From Thermocrispum municipale DSM 44069 (GTDB taxonomy: Bacteria; Actinomycetota; Actinomycetes; Mycobacteriales; Pseudonocardiaceae), in NCBI RefSeq assembly GCF_000427825.1, contig NZ_ATYT01000012.1:1-64000 (forward strand): DNA of 64,000 bases, written 5' to 3'. The notes below the pieces were generated by a model. The model was not told where the DNA came from. It made no database searches and saw only the letters and a program-made list of their open reading frames with translations. How positions within the stretch are numbered: position 1 is the first letter of the stretch; the number at the start of each line of letters is the position of its first letter. Positions 43,563-52,899 of the stretch are shown piece by piece. A program made the translations under genes and the position numbers.

Positions 43563-45044
43563 TCCCGTCGTCGACGCGGTGATCGTCGAGGCGTTGTCCT
43601 CGGCGGTCTCCGGCGGCGCGCCGAGCGCCTTGATCGCGGCGAGAGCGTCCACCACGCCGTGGCCGTAGAAGCTGTTGTAGCCGCGGTAGCCGGTGCAGAA
43701 CGCGTCCTGGTGGCCGTCGCCGGTGCGGTCGTAGTCCGCGGGACAGTCGGTCTGCTTGGCGGTCGACTGCAAGGTCTTGCGCAGCTCCGCAGGGCCCACG
43801 TCCGGCCTCTGCGCCGCCAGCAGGGCGGCAACTCCGGCCACATGAGGGGCGGCCATCGACGTGCCGCAGGTGTCCGAGTAGCCGCCCGGAACGGTGGACA
43901 GCACGCACTCGCCGTCGTCGCCGCCAGGGGCCGCCAGCGAGATGACCCCGAGCCCGTACGAGCTGTAGCCGGACTTGAGTCCTTCACGGTCGATCGCCGA
44001 GACGGTCATCACCGACGGCACGCTGGCGGGCAGGGCCACACACCCGTCGCCGTCGCTGGTGGCGGGGGAGAGATTCACGGCTTCGTTGGTGGCTGCCGCG
44101 ATGTTCAGCGTCCCGGACTCGGTGGCGTAGTCCGCGGCGCGAGTGATCGCCTCGCGCACCACACCGAACTCGTCGTCGGTGATGCAGGACGACGGTCCGG
44201 TGTCGACGAAGAAGCTGGAGTTGGTCACGCGGATGTGGTTCTTGGTGGCCCACATCAGGCCGCACACCGCTGCTTCGGGGTCCACGCGCCCGTTGTCGTC
44301 GATCACCTTGATGGACGCAAGGCGCACTCCCGGCGCCACGCCGACGACGCCCGCGTGGTCGTCCGCCGCTGCGATCGTGCCGGCCACGTGTGTGCCGTGG
44401 ACCGAGGTCGACGGTCGCCACGCCTTCCGTGAGCGGTCGGGCTTGCCGTCGAGGCAGCTTGCCGACCGCTTGGCGTCGACCACACCCGCCAGTTCGGGGT
44501 GCTGATCGTCGATACCGGAGTCCAGCACACCGACGACGACCTTCTCGTTCGTGCGGGAGGTGGCACGCGCCGCGCGCGCGTTGATCACGTCCAGACCCCA
44601 TTGCTCGGCGGACCTGTCCTCGGTGCTGAGGTCCGCGGGTGGTTGCTGGTCGGCGATGCGCCGCTTCGCCGAACCGAGGCCGGATTCGCTCGCCCGGTGG
44701 GCCTGGGCACTGAACGCCCGGCTGGGGCCGATCTTGTCGACGAACTGCGGGTCTGTCGATGTGGCGATTCCCACCGCGATCGGTGCGTAGTACACGCTCA
44801 GCTTGCCGCAGGCTCGCTTGACTTCCCGGCGTGCCTGACCGCGCGTGGTGTCCTCGTCGAAGAGCACCAGGTAGCGCAGGGACTCACCGGAGTCCGCGCA
44901 GCGTTCACCGTCGGTGCTGTCCGTGCTCTCGGGCTTTTCCGACGCCGTGGCGAGAGGCTCCGTTGTGACCATTGTCAACAGCAGCGCTGCCGCGCCGACC
45001 GCGAGCCAACGCCACGCAGGCAAACGGGGCCGCAACAGGGGCAT
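43407..45044 (-). CDS. Secreted subtilisin-like serine protease (S8)
   Basis: A 545-residue preprotein: signal peptide (PLLRPRLPAWRWLAVGAAALLLTMVTTEPLATA), a propeptide-like region (about 60-140, YLVLFDEDTTRGQARREVKRACG), then the S8 catalytic domain with Asp in VVVGVLDSGIDDQHPEL, His in VHGTHVAGTIAA and Ser in CGTSMAAPHVAGVAALLA. Cys residues may form disulfides. The last ~70 residues (after ALAAIKALGAPPE) are low complexity; the final 52 codons lie antisense inside the ABC permease gene, so the natural end may have been lost. TACCGT lies eight bases before the ATG on the coding strand (leaderless pattern). Secreted or cell-wall retained; substrate unknown. Confidence 0.9.
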   Translation of the reverse strand: MPLLRPRLPAWRWLAVGAAALLLTMVTTEPLATASEKPESTDSTDGERCADSGESLRYLVLFDEDTTRGQARREVKRACGKLSVYYAPIAVGIATSTDPQFVDKIGPSRAFSAQAHRASESGLGSAKRRIADQQPPADLSTEDRSAEQWGLDVINARAARATSRTNEKVVVGVLDSGIDDQHPELAGVVDAKRSASCLDGKPDRSRKAWRPSTSVHGTHVAGTIAAADDHAGVVGVAPGVRLASIKVIDDNGRVDPEAAVCGLMWATKNHIRVTNSSFFVDTGPSSCITDDEFGVVREAITRAADYATESGTLNIAAATNEAVNLSPATSDGDGCVALPASVPSVMTVSAIDREGLKSGYSSYGLGVISLAAPGGDDGECVLSTVPGGYSDTCGTSMAAPHVAGVAALLAAQRPDVGPAELRKTLQSTAKQTDCPADYDRTGDGHQDAFCTGYRGYNSFYGHGVVDALAAIKALGAPPETAEDNASTITASTTGSAQQHRPDPARSGDDTDRGKPDEDRHVTEHRPVEDTVRTLTKQLDAVIQGR

Positions 45045-45058
45045 AGCTGCGCACGGTA

Positions 45059-45772
45059 GCCAGTGTGCGCAGCCGCGACAAGAGGCCACGGCGCCGGGCG
45101 GGCAAGTTCGTTCGGCTGGGGCCGCAGGACAGTGGTGGGCGACGGACGCCGCGAGAGGTCGCTGTGTGGGCGTGGTGTCGGCGTGAACGGTCCGCGCGGA
45201 GTTCGGCGGCGGGGCTCTGAGGGACCCGCAACGCGTTGCCCACACGCCGGCCAAGGGATCCCCGTACGACAGCGAGTGTTCCGTCTCGGAAGCCCGCGAC
45301 GTGGGGCGGGCGCATTTGTCGTACGGGGCCTGGGTACCCGCCGAGCGAGTTCGCCTGGTGGGCAGCTGAATGGCGCGGGCAAGTTCGCCCTTGCGGGGCA
45401 GGACCCCCGTGGTGTGGGATACTGGCCATGGCCCTGGTGTCGGGCGCCCGACGTGCGGGTGTCGACGCCGAGGTCAGGCGGTCCGTCGGACGAGCGCCGC
45501 GCCCAGGCCGGCTCGCGCCGCGGCAAGCGGCCCGACAAAGGCCCAGGTCAGGCCCTGAAAGTGCATGGTCGGGCGAGGGTGCTCGGGCAGACCGCAGGAG
45601 AAGAACGACCCGCCATCAGCAGCGCGCCGGGGCTTATCGACGTGGTTGATGGTGTAACACAGGATTCCCGCCAGGGCGCGAGCCGTGGCGGCTGACAACA
45701 GAAAGGGCCCCTGCGCGGCCGCGTTGGGACATGGAGTGCATGTCGCGACGCGCCCGGGGGCGGAGGAGATTT
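45059..45772. other. 714-bp gap between the protease and rne: no convincing gene
   Basis: I find no open frame with a recognisable product on either strand. The region has a perfect 12-bp inverted repeat, CCCCGTACGACA (45260-45271) and TGTCGTACGGGG (45317-45328), and two copies of GGGCAAGTTCG (near 45100 and 45374). It must carry the rne promoter and a probably long 5' leader, as is common for RNase E genes, and could hold a small RNA. Confidence 0.5.
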
Positions 45773-48700
45773 ATGTCGAACGCGGAAACACCCGCCGAAT
45801 CAACCGGCGGGAACACCGCCACATCCGCAACAGCTCCGCTGTCGTCGATCCCCCCGCGGATTCGCGTGCATGCGTTGGCGAAACTGCTGGGCAAGACCAG
45901 CAGGGAGCTGCTGGACAAACTGGCCGCGGAGGGCCTGGACGCGCGCAGCCCGCAGTCCAGCGTCACGCGCGGAGTTGCGTTGCGGTTGGCGGAAAGCTAC
46001 GGCGTGACGGACAGCGGCGCCGCAGATGAGGCTGTCCAGGAAACTGCGGCCGGCGCCACGGATGCGGAGTCGGCTCCTCAAGCCACATCCGGGGCTGCGC
46101 CTGCCGGCGGACCCAAGGCGCCGGCGGCCGAGGCCCCGACCGCACAGGCAACCGGGTCGGGGACTCCGGCCGAGCCGGCAACGCGACCGGGGGCGTCTGC
46201 CGCACCGGCGACGGGACCAGGGCCATCCGCCGGATCCGGGACGCAGCCGGCCGCGGCGGACCAGCCGCGCAAACCAGGCGTACCGCAGGCACCGGAGCAG
46301 CTGTTCTCGGCCCCGCAACCGCCGCAGGCCGAGCCACCGACCAGCCCGCCGTTCAGCGGGCAGCCACCCGCTCCGGCGCCCGTCTTCGCGCCGCCTGCGC
46401 CGGTGTTCGTGCAGCCGGAGGAGGTTGAACCCATCCCGGCGAGCACTGAGGCCGACGAGGAGTCGTCGACCGAGGAAGACGTGCCCCAGGACGGCGAAAG
46501 CCGCGGCGGCGAGGAGCAGGGCACCCGGCGTAGGCGGCGGCGCGGACGCCGTGGCCGCGGCCGTGGGAAGGGCGAATCGTCCGACCAGGCGTCCGATCAG
46601 TCGTCCGGCTCGGCCGAGCCCGGCGAGTCCGAGGCGCAGGAGGGTGCCAAGCCCGATCAGAAGGGCGCCGAGGACGCTTCCGGCAGCGCCAAGGACGACG
46701 ACAAGAAGGCTGACAAGAAAGCCGACAAGAAGGACGACAGCAGCGCCGACAAGAAGGCCGACGACAGCAGCGCCGACACCGCCGGCGGCGAAGGGTCCGC
46801 AGGCAGCGAGAACGCGTCGTCGGACGAGGGCAGCGCAGACTCCAACGGTGACGAGTCCGAGGGTTCGACCCGGCGCCGTCGCAGGCGCCGCCGTCGGCGG
46901 AGCTCCGGTGACGACGCAATTTCGGAAGGCGCGGACGACGAGTCGAGTTCGTCCAAGTCGGCCGAGGACCAGGTGCGCAGCGTGCGCGGGTCCACGCGGC
47001 TGGAGGCCAAGCGGCAGCGCCGTCGGGACGGCCGGGAGGCAGGCCGCCGCCGCGCGCCGATCCTGTCCGAAGCCGAGTTCCTGGCTCGCCGCGAATCGGT
47101 GGAACGCACCATGGTGGTGCGCGAGCAGGCAGGCAAAGGTGAGCGCACCACGCAGATCGGTGTGCTGGAGGACGGTGTGCTCGTCGAGCACTTCGTCACC
47201 TCGTCCGGGCAGGGCTCCATCGTGGGCAACGTCTACCTCGGCCGGGTGCAGAACGTGCTGCCGTCGATGGAGGCTGCGTTCGTCGACATCGGGCGGGGCC
47301 GCAACGCGGTGCTGTATGCCGGTGAGGTCGACTGGGACGCGGCGGGCCTGGAAGGCAAGTCGCGCAAGATCGAGCAGGCGCTGTCCACCGGTGACCAGGT
47401 GCTGGTGCAGGTCACCAAGGACCCGGTCGGTCACAAGGGAGCACGGCTGACCACCCAGATCTCACTGCCGGGTCGGTACCTGGTGTACGTGCCCGGCGGT
47501 GGCGCCACGGGGATCAGCCGCAAGCTGCCGGAGAACGAGCGGCGCAGGCTCAAGGAGATCCTCAAGCGCATCGTGCCGGACGACGCCGGCGTGATCATCC
47601 GCACCGCGTCGGAAGGGATCAGCGAGGAAGAGCTGGCCCGCGACATCAACCGGCTCAAGGCGCAGTGGGAGACCATCTGCGAGAAGGCGGGCAAGGTCGG
47701 CAACGGCGGCAAGAAGGGCAAGAAGGCCCCGGCGCTGCTGTACGAGGAGCCGGACCTGCTGGTGAAGGTCGTGCGCGACCTGTTCACCGAAGACTTCAGC
47801 AAGCTGGTCGTCCAGGGCTCGGTCGCGTGGGAGACCATCGAGTCGTACGTGCAGAACGTGGCGCCTGACCTGGCGGATCGCCTGGAGCGCTACACCGGCA
47901 CCGGCGACGTCTTCCACGACTACCGCATCGACGAGCAGATCACCAAGGCGCTGGACCGCAAAGTGTGGCTGCCGTCGGGTGGCTACCTGGTCATCGACCG
48001 CACCGAGGCGATGACCGTCATCGACGTCAACACCGGCAAGTTCACCGGCTCCGGCGGCAACCTGGAGGAGACGGTCACCCGCAACAACCTGGAGTCCGCC
48101 GAGGAGATCGTGCGGCAGCTGCGGTTGCGGGACATCGGCGGCATCATCGTCATCGACTTCATCGACATGGTGCTGGAGTCCAACCGCGAGCTGGTGCTGC
48201 GCAGGCTGACCGAATGTCTGGCGCGTGACCGCACGCGGCATCAGGTCGCCGAGGTCACCTCGCTCGGCTTGGTGCAGATGACCCGTAAGCGAGTCGGCAC
48301 CGGGCTGCTCGAGGCCTATTCGACGCCGTGTGAGCACTGCAAGGGCCGCGGTGTGATCGTGTCCACCGAGCCGCGGTTGGCGCCGTCGGGCTCCGACGGT
48401 GGTGGCGGCGGCAAGCAAGGCCGCAAGCGTGGCAAACAGGAATCGGCGCCCGTGGCGCCGGAGCCGACCCCGCAGCAGCGGGAGAGCGTGGCCAGCGCGG
48501 TTGCCGCGATCGCGTCGGCCGCGGCCAAGCCGAAGCAGTCGGGCTCGGAAGGCGGCACGGGTACCGCGGTGAAGGAAGCGCTGAGCGACAGGACGGCCGG
48601 TGAGAAGGTCGCGAGCCCGCAGGCCGATGCCGGGTTGGCGGAGTCCGCCCCGGCGGCGGGGACCGCGTCCGCGGAGAAGAAGACCCCTGCGGAGAAGACC

Positions 48701-49417
48701 GCACCCACGGAGAAGGCCGCGGCGGTGGAGAAGTCCGCACCCGCGGAAAAGGCCGCGGCGGCGGAGAAGTCCGCACCCCCGGAAAGGACCGCGGCGGCAG
48801 AGAGTGCACCGGCGGCGAAGACTGCGGCGGCTGAGAAGGCGCCCGAGGCGGACACCGCACCGGCGACCGAGACCGCCGAGGAAAGCTCGCCCACGGCAGC
48901 GGCGACCGCACCCGAAACGTCCACCGAGACAAAGGATGCGGCCCCGGCGGGCCGGAAGCACCGCGAGGAACCCGCTCGGCCTGCGAGCCCGGGTCCCGAC
49001 CGGTCGGCGGAAGGCGACGAGTCCGCGGCCACTGCGCGCACGAGTGACGAGCCGGCGGCCGGTCGGCAAGCCACACCTGCGGCAGGTGCTGAGCGCGAGG
49101 GTGCGCTCGCCGCGAGTTCGGGCGGTCAGCCGGCCTCCGATGCCCGACAGCAGTCGACCGAGGGACAGTCGAGCCAGACCGGCGCGACGACGCTGCGGAC
49201 TTCCGCTGTGCGGCAGACGACCAAGAAGCTCCCGGTGTCCCGGCCGGCGGGTCCGCCGGTGCCGAAGACGCCGCCCGTGGTCATGCCGGTGCACACCGCG
49301 CCGGCAGGGTCGCCGGGTGGGTCCGAAGTGGTCACCCCGGTGGCCAGGCCCGCACCACGGCGTGCTCGGCGAGCGGCGTCTCGCCCGGCAGGCCCACCAC
49401 AGGAAGAGATCAGCTGA
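45773..49417 (+). CDS. rne: Ribonuclease E/G with IF2-N-like N-terminal domain
   Basis: A 1214-residue Rne/Rng protein. ATG 45773 sits behind GGAGGAGA. Residues about 28-75 (IRVHALAKLLGKTSRELLDKLAAEGL) resemble the IF2 N-terminal subdomain. Residues 80-430 are Ala/Pro- then Asp/Glu/Lys-rich, with Arg-rich patches ([15 protein letters not shown]). The catalytic core (about 440-890) has the S1 domain GSIVGNVYLGRVQNVLPSMEAAFVDIG, the Mg ligands in TVIDVNTGKFTG and IIVIDFIDM, and the Zn-link CEHCKGRG. The C-terminal 320 residues are low complexity with EKxAPAEK-type repeats, likely a disordered scaffold. It processes rRNA and degrades mRNA. Confidence 0.95.
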   Translation: MSNAETPAESTGGNTATSATAPLSSIPPRIRVHALAKLLGKTSRELLDKLAAEGLDARSPQSSVTRGVALRLAESYGVTDSGAADEAVQETAAGATDAESAPQATSGAAPAGGPKAPAAEAPTAQATGSGTPAEPATRPGASAAPATGPGPSAGSGTQPAAADQPRKPGVPQAPEQLFSAPQPPQAEPPTSPPFSGQPPAPAPVFAPPAPVFVQPEEVEPIPASTEADEESSTEEDVPQDGESRGGEEQGTRRRRRRGRRGRGRGKGESSDQASDQSSGSAEPGESEAQEGAKPDQKGAEDASGSAKDDDKKADKKADKKDDSSADKKADDSSADTAGGEGSAGSENASSDEGSADSNGDESEGSTRRRRRRRRRRSSGDDAISEGADDESSSSKSAEDQVRSVRGSTRLEAKRQRRRDGREAGRRRAPILSEAEFLARRESVERTMVVREQAGKGERTTQIGVLEDGVLVEHFVTSSGQGSIVGNVYLGRVQNVLPSMEAAFVDIGRGRNAVLYAGEVDWDAAGLEGKSRKIEQALSTGDQVLVQVTKDPVGHKGARLTTQISLPGRYLVYVPGGGATGISRKLPENERRRLKEILKRIVPDDAGVIIRTASEGISEEELARDINRLKAQWETICEKAGKVGNGGKKGKKAPALLYEEPDLLVKVVRDLFTEDFSKLVVQGSVAWETIESYVQNVAPDLADRLERYTGTGDVFHDYRIDEQITKALDRKVWLPSGGYLVIDRTEAMTVIDVNTGKFTGSGGNLEETVTRNNLESAEEIVRQLRLRDIGGIIVIDFIDMVLESNRELVLRRLTECLARDRTRHQVAEVTSLGLVQMTRKRVGTGLLEAYSTPCEHCKGRGVIVSTEPRLAPSGSDGGGGGKQGRKRGKQESAPVAPEPTPQQRESVASAVAAIASAAAKPKQSGSEGGTGTAVKEALSDRTAGEKVASPQADAGLAESAPAAGTASAEKKTPAEKTAPTEKAAAVEKSAPAEKAAAAEKSAPPERTAAAESAPAAKTAAAEKAPEADTAPATETAEESSPTAAATAPETSTETKDAAPAGRKHREEPARPASPGPDRSAEGDESAATARTSDEPAAGRQATPAAGAEREGALAASSGGQPASDARQQSTEGQSSQTGATTLRTSAVRQTTKKLPVSRPAGPPVPKTPPVVMPVHTAPAGSPGGSEVVTPVARPAPRRARRAASRPAGPPQEEIS
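48674..48860 (+). repeat. Ala/Glu/Lys-rich coding repeats in rne
   Basis: The rne 3' part has imperfect 36-bp tandem repeats coding AAVEKSAPAEKA-like 12-residue units, clearest from 48722 to 48793, with degenerate copies on both sides. Such repeats tend to vary in number between strains. Confidence 0.7.
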
Positions 49418-49463
49418 CCCCGGTGCGCGGCCGTCGAGCAGGACAACGTAACCTATACATCGG

Positions 49464-49511
49464 CCCGCAGCTAGTGCGGGTTGCCTGCGATGACGGCCGC
49501 GCACTGCGCGG
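49464..49511 (+). promoter_or_regulatory. rplU leader hairpins
   Basis: In the 139-bp gap before rplU are two perfect stems: CCCGCA/TGCGGG (49464-49480, 5-nt loop) and CCGCGC/GCGCGG (49497-49511, 3-nt loop), after AT-rich AACCTATACAT (49450-49460), which would suit a -10 element. They may form a ribosomal-protein autoregulatory leader. No known motif was matched with certainty. Confidence 0.4.
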
Positions 49512-49556
49512 TTGAGCACGCAAGCCCCATTCACCATCGAGCAGCCAGGAGCATCC

Positions 49557-49871
49557 GTGTCGGCGTACGCGATCGTCAAGACCGGCGGCAAGCAGTACAA
49601 GGTCGCCGTGGGTGACGTGGTCGAGGTTGAGAAGCTCGAGGGCGAGCCGGGCAGTGAGTTGAGCTTTCCCGCGGTGCTCTACGTCGACGGAGACAAGGTC
49701 ACCACGGATGCCGACAAGCTCGCCAAGGTTTCCGTCACCGGCAAGGTGGTCGAGCAGATCAAAGGCCCCAAGATCCGCATCCACAAGTTCAAGAACAAGA
49801 CTCGGTACCACAAGCGGCAGGGTCACCGTCAGCGGCTGACCCGGGTCGAGGTCACCGGCATCAAGGCGTAA
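49557..49871 (+). CDS. rplU: 50S ribosomal protein L21
   Basis: 104 residues starting [31 protein letters not shown], with the C-terminal [26 protein letters not shown] signature. GTG 49557 follows CAGGAG; an in-frame TTG/GTG extension to 49512 lacks the conserved start. It binds 23S rRNA and is co-transcribed with rpmA. Confidence 0.97.
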   Translation: MSAYAIVKTGGKQYKVAVGDVVEVEKLEGEPGSELSFPAVLYVDGDKVTTDADKLAKVSVTGKVVEQIKGPKIRIHKFKNKTRYHKRQGHRQRLTRVEVTGIKA

Positions 49872-49886
49872 GGGAGTTCACCAGCC

Positions 49887-50144
49887 ATGGCACACAAGAA
49901 GGGCGCATCCAGCTCCCGCAACGGTCGTGACTCCAACGCCAAGCGTCTTGGGGTCAAGCGCTTCGGCGGCCAGGTCGTGAACGCCGGCGAGATCCTTGTC
50001 CGGCAGCGCGGGACCAAATTCCACCCCGGTCTCAACGTCGGCCGCGGTGGTGACGACACGCTGTTCGCGCTTGCCGCCGGCTCCGTGCAGTTCGGCGAGA
50101 AGCGCGGCCGCAAGACGGTCAGCGTCGTTCCGGCGGAGAGCTGA
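49887..50144 (+). CDS. rpmA: 50S ribosomal protein L27
   Basis: 85 residues with the conserved [47 protein letters not shown]. There is no N-terminal propeptide of the Staphylococcus type. It lies 15 bp after rplU and before a terminator. Confidence 0.98.
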   Translation: MAHKKGASSSRNGRDSNAKRLGVKRFGGQVVNAGEILVRQRGTKFHPGLNVGRGGDDTLFALAAGSVQFGEKRGRKTVSVVPAES

Positions 50145-50169
50145 CCGCTCACCGCACAGCCACCCGAAT

Positions 50170-50210
50170 AGGGGCGGGAACCGGATGAGCTTCCGGAGCC
50201 CGCCCCTTTT
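50170..50210 (+). terminator. Terminator between rpmA and obg
   Basis: AGGGGCGGG/CCCGCCCCT (50170-50178, 50199-50207) and inner CCGGA/TCCGG form a stacked stem with a 6-nt loop, ending in CTTTT. It should separate, at least partly, the ribosomal genes from obg. Confidence 0.85.
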
Positions 50211-50234
50211 CGATGTCACATACTGGAGTCTGCG

Positions 50235-51749
50235 ATGTCCCGATTCGTCGATCGCGCGGTGATCCATGTCACCGCGGGTAACGGCGGGAACGGCTGCGCG
50301 TCGATCCATCGGGAGAAGTTCAAGCCGCTGGGCGGCCCGGACGGTGGCAACGGTGGCAACGGTGGCGACGTCGTGTTGGTGGTCGATCCCGGCGTGCACA
50401 CGCTGCTCGACTTCCATTTCCGGCCGCACGCGCGGGCCGGCAACGGCAAGCCGGGCCAGGGTTCGAACCGTGCGGGAGCCGCGGGCGAGTCGCTCGAGCT
50501 GAAGGTCCCGGACGGCACGGTGGTGCTGTCGGAGGACGGTGAAGTGCTCGCGGACCTCGTCGGCCCGGGCACCAGGTACGTCGCGGCTCGCGGCGGCCGG
50601 GGCGGCCTCGGGAACGCGGCATTGGCCTCGAAAGCGCGGAAAGCTCCAGGCTTCGCGTTGCTCGGCGAAGAAGGCGAGTCCCGCAACTTGGTGCTCGAGC
50701 TGCGATCGGTGGCGGACGTCGGCCTGGTGGGGTTCCCATCAGCAGGCAAGTCGTCGCTCATCGCCGCACTGTCCGCGGCACGGCCCAAGATCGCCGACTA
50801 TCCGTTCACCACGCTGGTGCCGAACCTCGGTGTGGTCACTGCGGGGGACACGGACTTCACAATGGCGGACGTGCCCGGGCTGATCCCCGGGGCGAGCCAG
50901 GGCAAGGGCCTGGGTTTGGACTTCCTGCGGCACATCGAGCGGTGCGCGGTGTTGGTGCACGTGGTCGACTGCGCCACCCTCGAGCCGAACCGGGATCCGC
51001 TCTCCGACATCGACGCGCTCGAGGAAGAGCTGGCCCGCTACACGCCTCGGCTGGGCGGCGACCTCGCCGAGCGGCCACGGATCGTGGTGCTGAACAAGAT
51101 CGACGTGCCCGACGCCGCCGAACTCGCCGAACTGGTCCGGCCGGACATCGAAGCGCGCGGGCTCGACGTCTTCGCGGTGTCCACGGCGACCAGGAAGGGG
51201 CTACGCGAGCTGAGCTTCGCGCTGGCCAAGGTGGTCGAGGAGCACCGCGCCAACGCTCCGGCGCCTCAGCCCAAGCGGATCGTGCTGCGCCCGAAGCCCG
51301 TGGACGACTCGGGTTTCACCGTCACCCGCGACCCCGATGACCCGGACGCGTTCATCGTGCGTGGGGAACGGCCCGAGCGTTGGGTGCGGCAGACCGATTT
51401 CAACAACGACGAGGCCATCGGGTACCTGGCCGATCGGCTTGCGCGGCTCGGTGTGGAAGAAGCGTTGGCCAAGGCCGGCGCCGTCCCCGGCAGTGCGGTG
51501 ACCATCGGTTCGGTCACGTTCGACTGGGAACCGTCGACACCCGCAGGCGTTGCGCACCAGCTTTCCGGGCGCGGGACGGACGTCAGACTCGAGCGGTCCG
51601 GTCGGGTCAGCGCCGCCGAGCGCAAGGAGGCGCGGCGCATCCGGCGGGAGGGCGCGCCGGCAGAGGACGAAGCAGCAGAGGCTGACGACGCGGCAGACGC
51701 GGTCGTCGAGGCTGACAACTCAGTCCATGACGGTGGAGCCGGCAAGTGA
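50235..51749 (+). CDS. obg: GTPase Obg (CgtA)
   Basis: A 504-residue GTPase: glycine-rich Obg domain ([40 protein letters not shown]), G1 [10 protein letters not shown]3 [17 protein letters not shown]4 VLNKIDV, and a C-terminal OCT domain (about 350-440, [34 protein letters not shown]). An acidic, Ala-rich tail is typical of actinobacteria. It acts in 50S assembly and stress control. Its stop overlaps the proB start by 4 bp. Confidence 0.97.
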   Translation: MSRFVDRAVIHVTAGNGGNGCASIHREKFKPLGGPDGGNGGNGGDVVLVVDPGVHTLLDFHFRPHARAGNGKPGQGSNRAGAAGESLELKVPDGTVVLSEDGEVLADLVGPGTRYVAARGGRGGLGNAALASKARKAPGFALLGEEGESRNLVLELRSVADVGLVGFPSAGKSSLIAALSAARPKIADYPFTTLVPNLGVVTAGDTDFTMADVPGLIPGASQGKGLGLDFLRHIERCAVLVHVVDCATLEPNRDPLSDIDALEEELARYTPRLGGDLAERPRIVVLNKIDVPDAAELAELVRPDIEARGLDVFAVSTATRKGLRELSFALAKVVEEHRANAPAPQPKRIVLRPKPVDDSGFTVTRDPDDPDAFIVRGERPERWVRQTDFNNDEAIGYLADRLARLGVEEALAKAGAVPGSAVTIGSVTFDWEPSTPAGVAHQLSGRGTDVRLERSGRVSAAERKEARRIRREGAPAEDEAAEADDAADAVVEADNSVHDGGAGK

Positions 51750-52861
51750 CACGAACGTCAACCCGTGCCGCTGTGGTTTCGGCGCGGACGTTGGTTGTGA
51801 AGGTGGGTTCGTCCGCACTCACCACCGCCAGGGACGGCCTGGACCGGACCCGGCTCGACGCGCTGGTCGACGCGGTGGTGAGCAGGATCAAGGCGGGCAC
51901 GAAGGTGGTGCTGGTGTCCTCCGGCGCCATCGGCGCGGGCATCTCGCCCTTGTCGCTGGCGGCCCGGCCCCGGGACCTGGCCACCCAGCAGGCTGCGGCG
52001 AGCGTGGGGCAGCTCGCCTTGGCGCACGCCTACGCCGAGTCGTTCGGCCGCTTCGGACTGACCGTCGGCCAAGTTCTGCTGACCGCCGACGACGTGGTCC
52101 GGCGAGCCCACTACCGCAACGCCCAGCGCACGCTGAACAAGCTGCTTGCGCTCGGCGCCGTCCCCGTGGTGAACGAGAACGACACGGTGGCGACCGAGGA
52201 GATCCGGTTCGGCGACAACGACCGGCTCGCGGCCCTGGTTGCTCACCTGGTGCGCGCAGACGCGTTGGTGCTGCTGTCCGACGTGGACGCGCTCTACGAC
52301 GGTGATCCGCGGCGGGGAGCCACACGCGCGATCACCGAAGTGCGCTCGGCCGACGACCTGGAAGGCCTGGACGTGGGCATGTCCAGCTCCGGCCTGGGTA
52401 CCGGCGGCATGATCTCCAAGATCGCAGCCGCGCAGACGGCAACGGCGGGCGGGATCCCGGTGCTGCTCGCCGCCGCCGCGGACGCGACCCGGGCGCTGAG
52501 CTCCGCAGACGTCGGCACTGCTTTCGCCGCCAAGAAATCCCGCCTCCCTGCTCGCCGCTTCTGGCTCGGCTACGCGGCCGGCTCGGCGGGCCGCCTGCAC
52601 CTGGACGACGGTGCGGTCGCTGCCGTGGTGAAGCGTCGGCGCTCGCTGCTGGCCGCCGGGATCACCGGCGTCGACGGTGACTTCGTGGCCGGCGACGTCG
52701 TCGACCTGGTCGACCCGCAGGAGCGCGTGGTCGCCCGCGGCGTCGTGGCCTACGACGCCGGGGAACTGCCCGGCATGATCGGCCGGTCGACCCACGAGCT
52801 GCCGGAGGAGCAGCGCCGCGAGGTCGTGCACGCCGACGATCTCGTGCCACTCGCGCGCTGA
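51746..52861 (+). CDS. proB: Glutamate 5-kinase
   Basis: 371 residues: the amino-acid kinase domain ([69 protein letters not shown]) and a C-terminal PUA domain (about 280-365, [31 protein letters not shown]). It performs the first step of proline synthesis. proA is not adjacent; a recQ-type gene follows in the opposite direction. Confidence 0.96.
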   Translation: MTRTSTRAAVVSARTLVVKVGSSALTTARDGLDRTRLDALVDAVVSRIKAGTKVVLVSSGAIGAGISPLSLAARPRDLATQQAAASVGQLALAHAYAESFGRFGLTVGQVLLTADDVVRRAHYRNAQRTLNKLLALGAVPVVNENDTVATEEIRFGDNDRLAALVAHLVRADALVLLSDVDALYDGDPRRGATRAITEVRSADDLEGLDVGMSSSGLGTGGMISKIAAAQTATAGGIPVLLAAAADATRALSSADVGTAFAAKKSRLPARRFWLGYAAGSAGRLHLDDGAVAAVVKRRRSLLAAGITGVDGDFVAGDVVDLVDPQERVVARGVVAYDAGELPGMIGRSTHELPEEQRREVVHADDLVPLAR

Positions 52862-52899
52862 GACGTACCCGCCGACGGGAACTTCTTGCGCCCGCTCGA

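Noticed and set aside
45474-45698. Minus-strand 74-codon frame before rne
   Set aside because: No recognisable product and no clear ribosome site; treated as part of the non-coding region.
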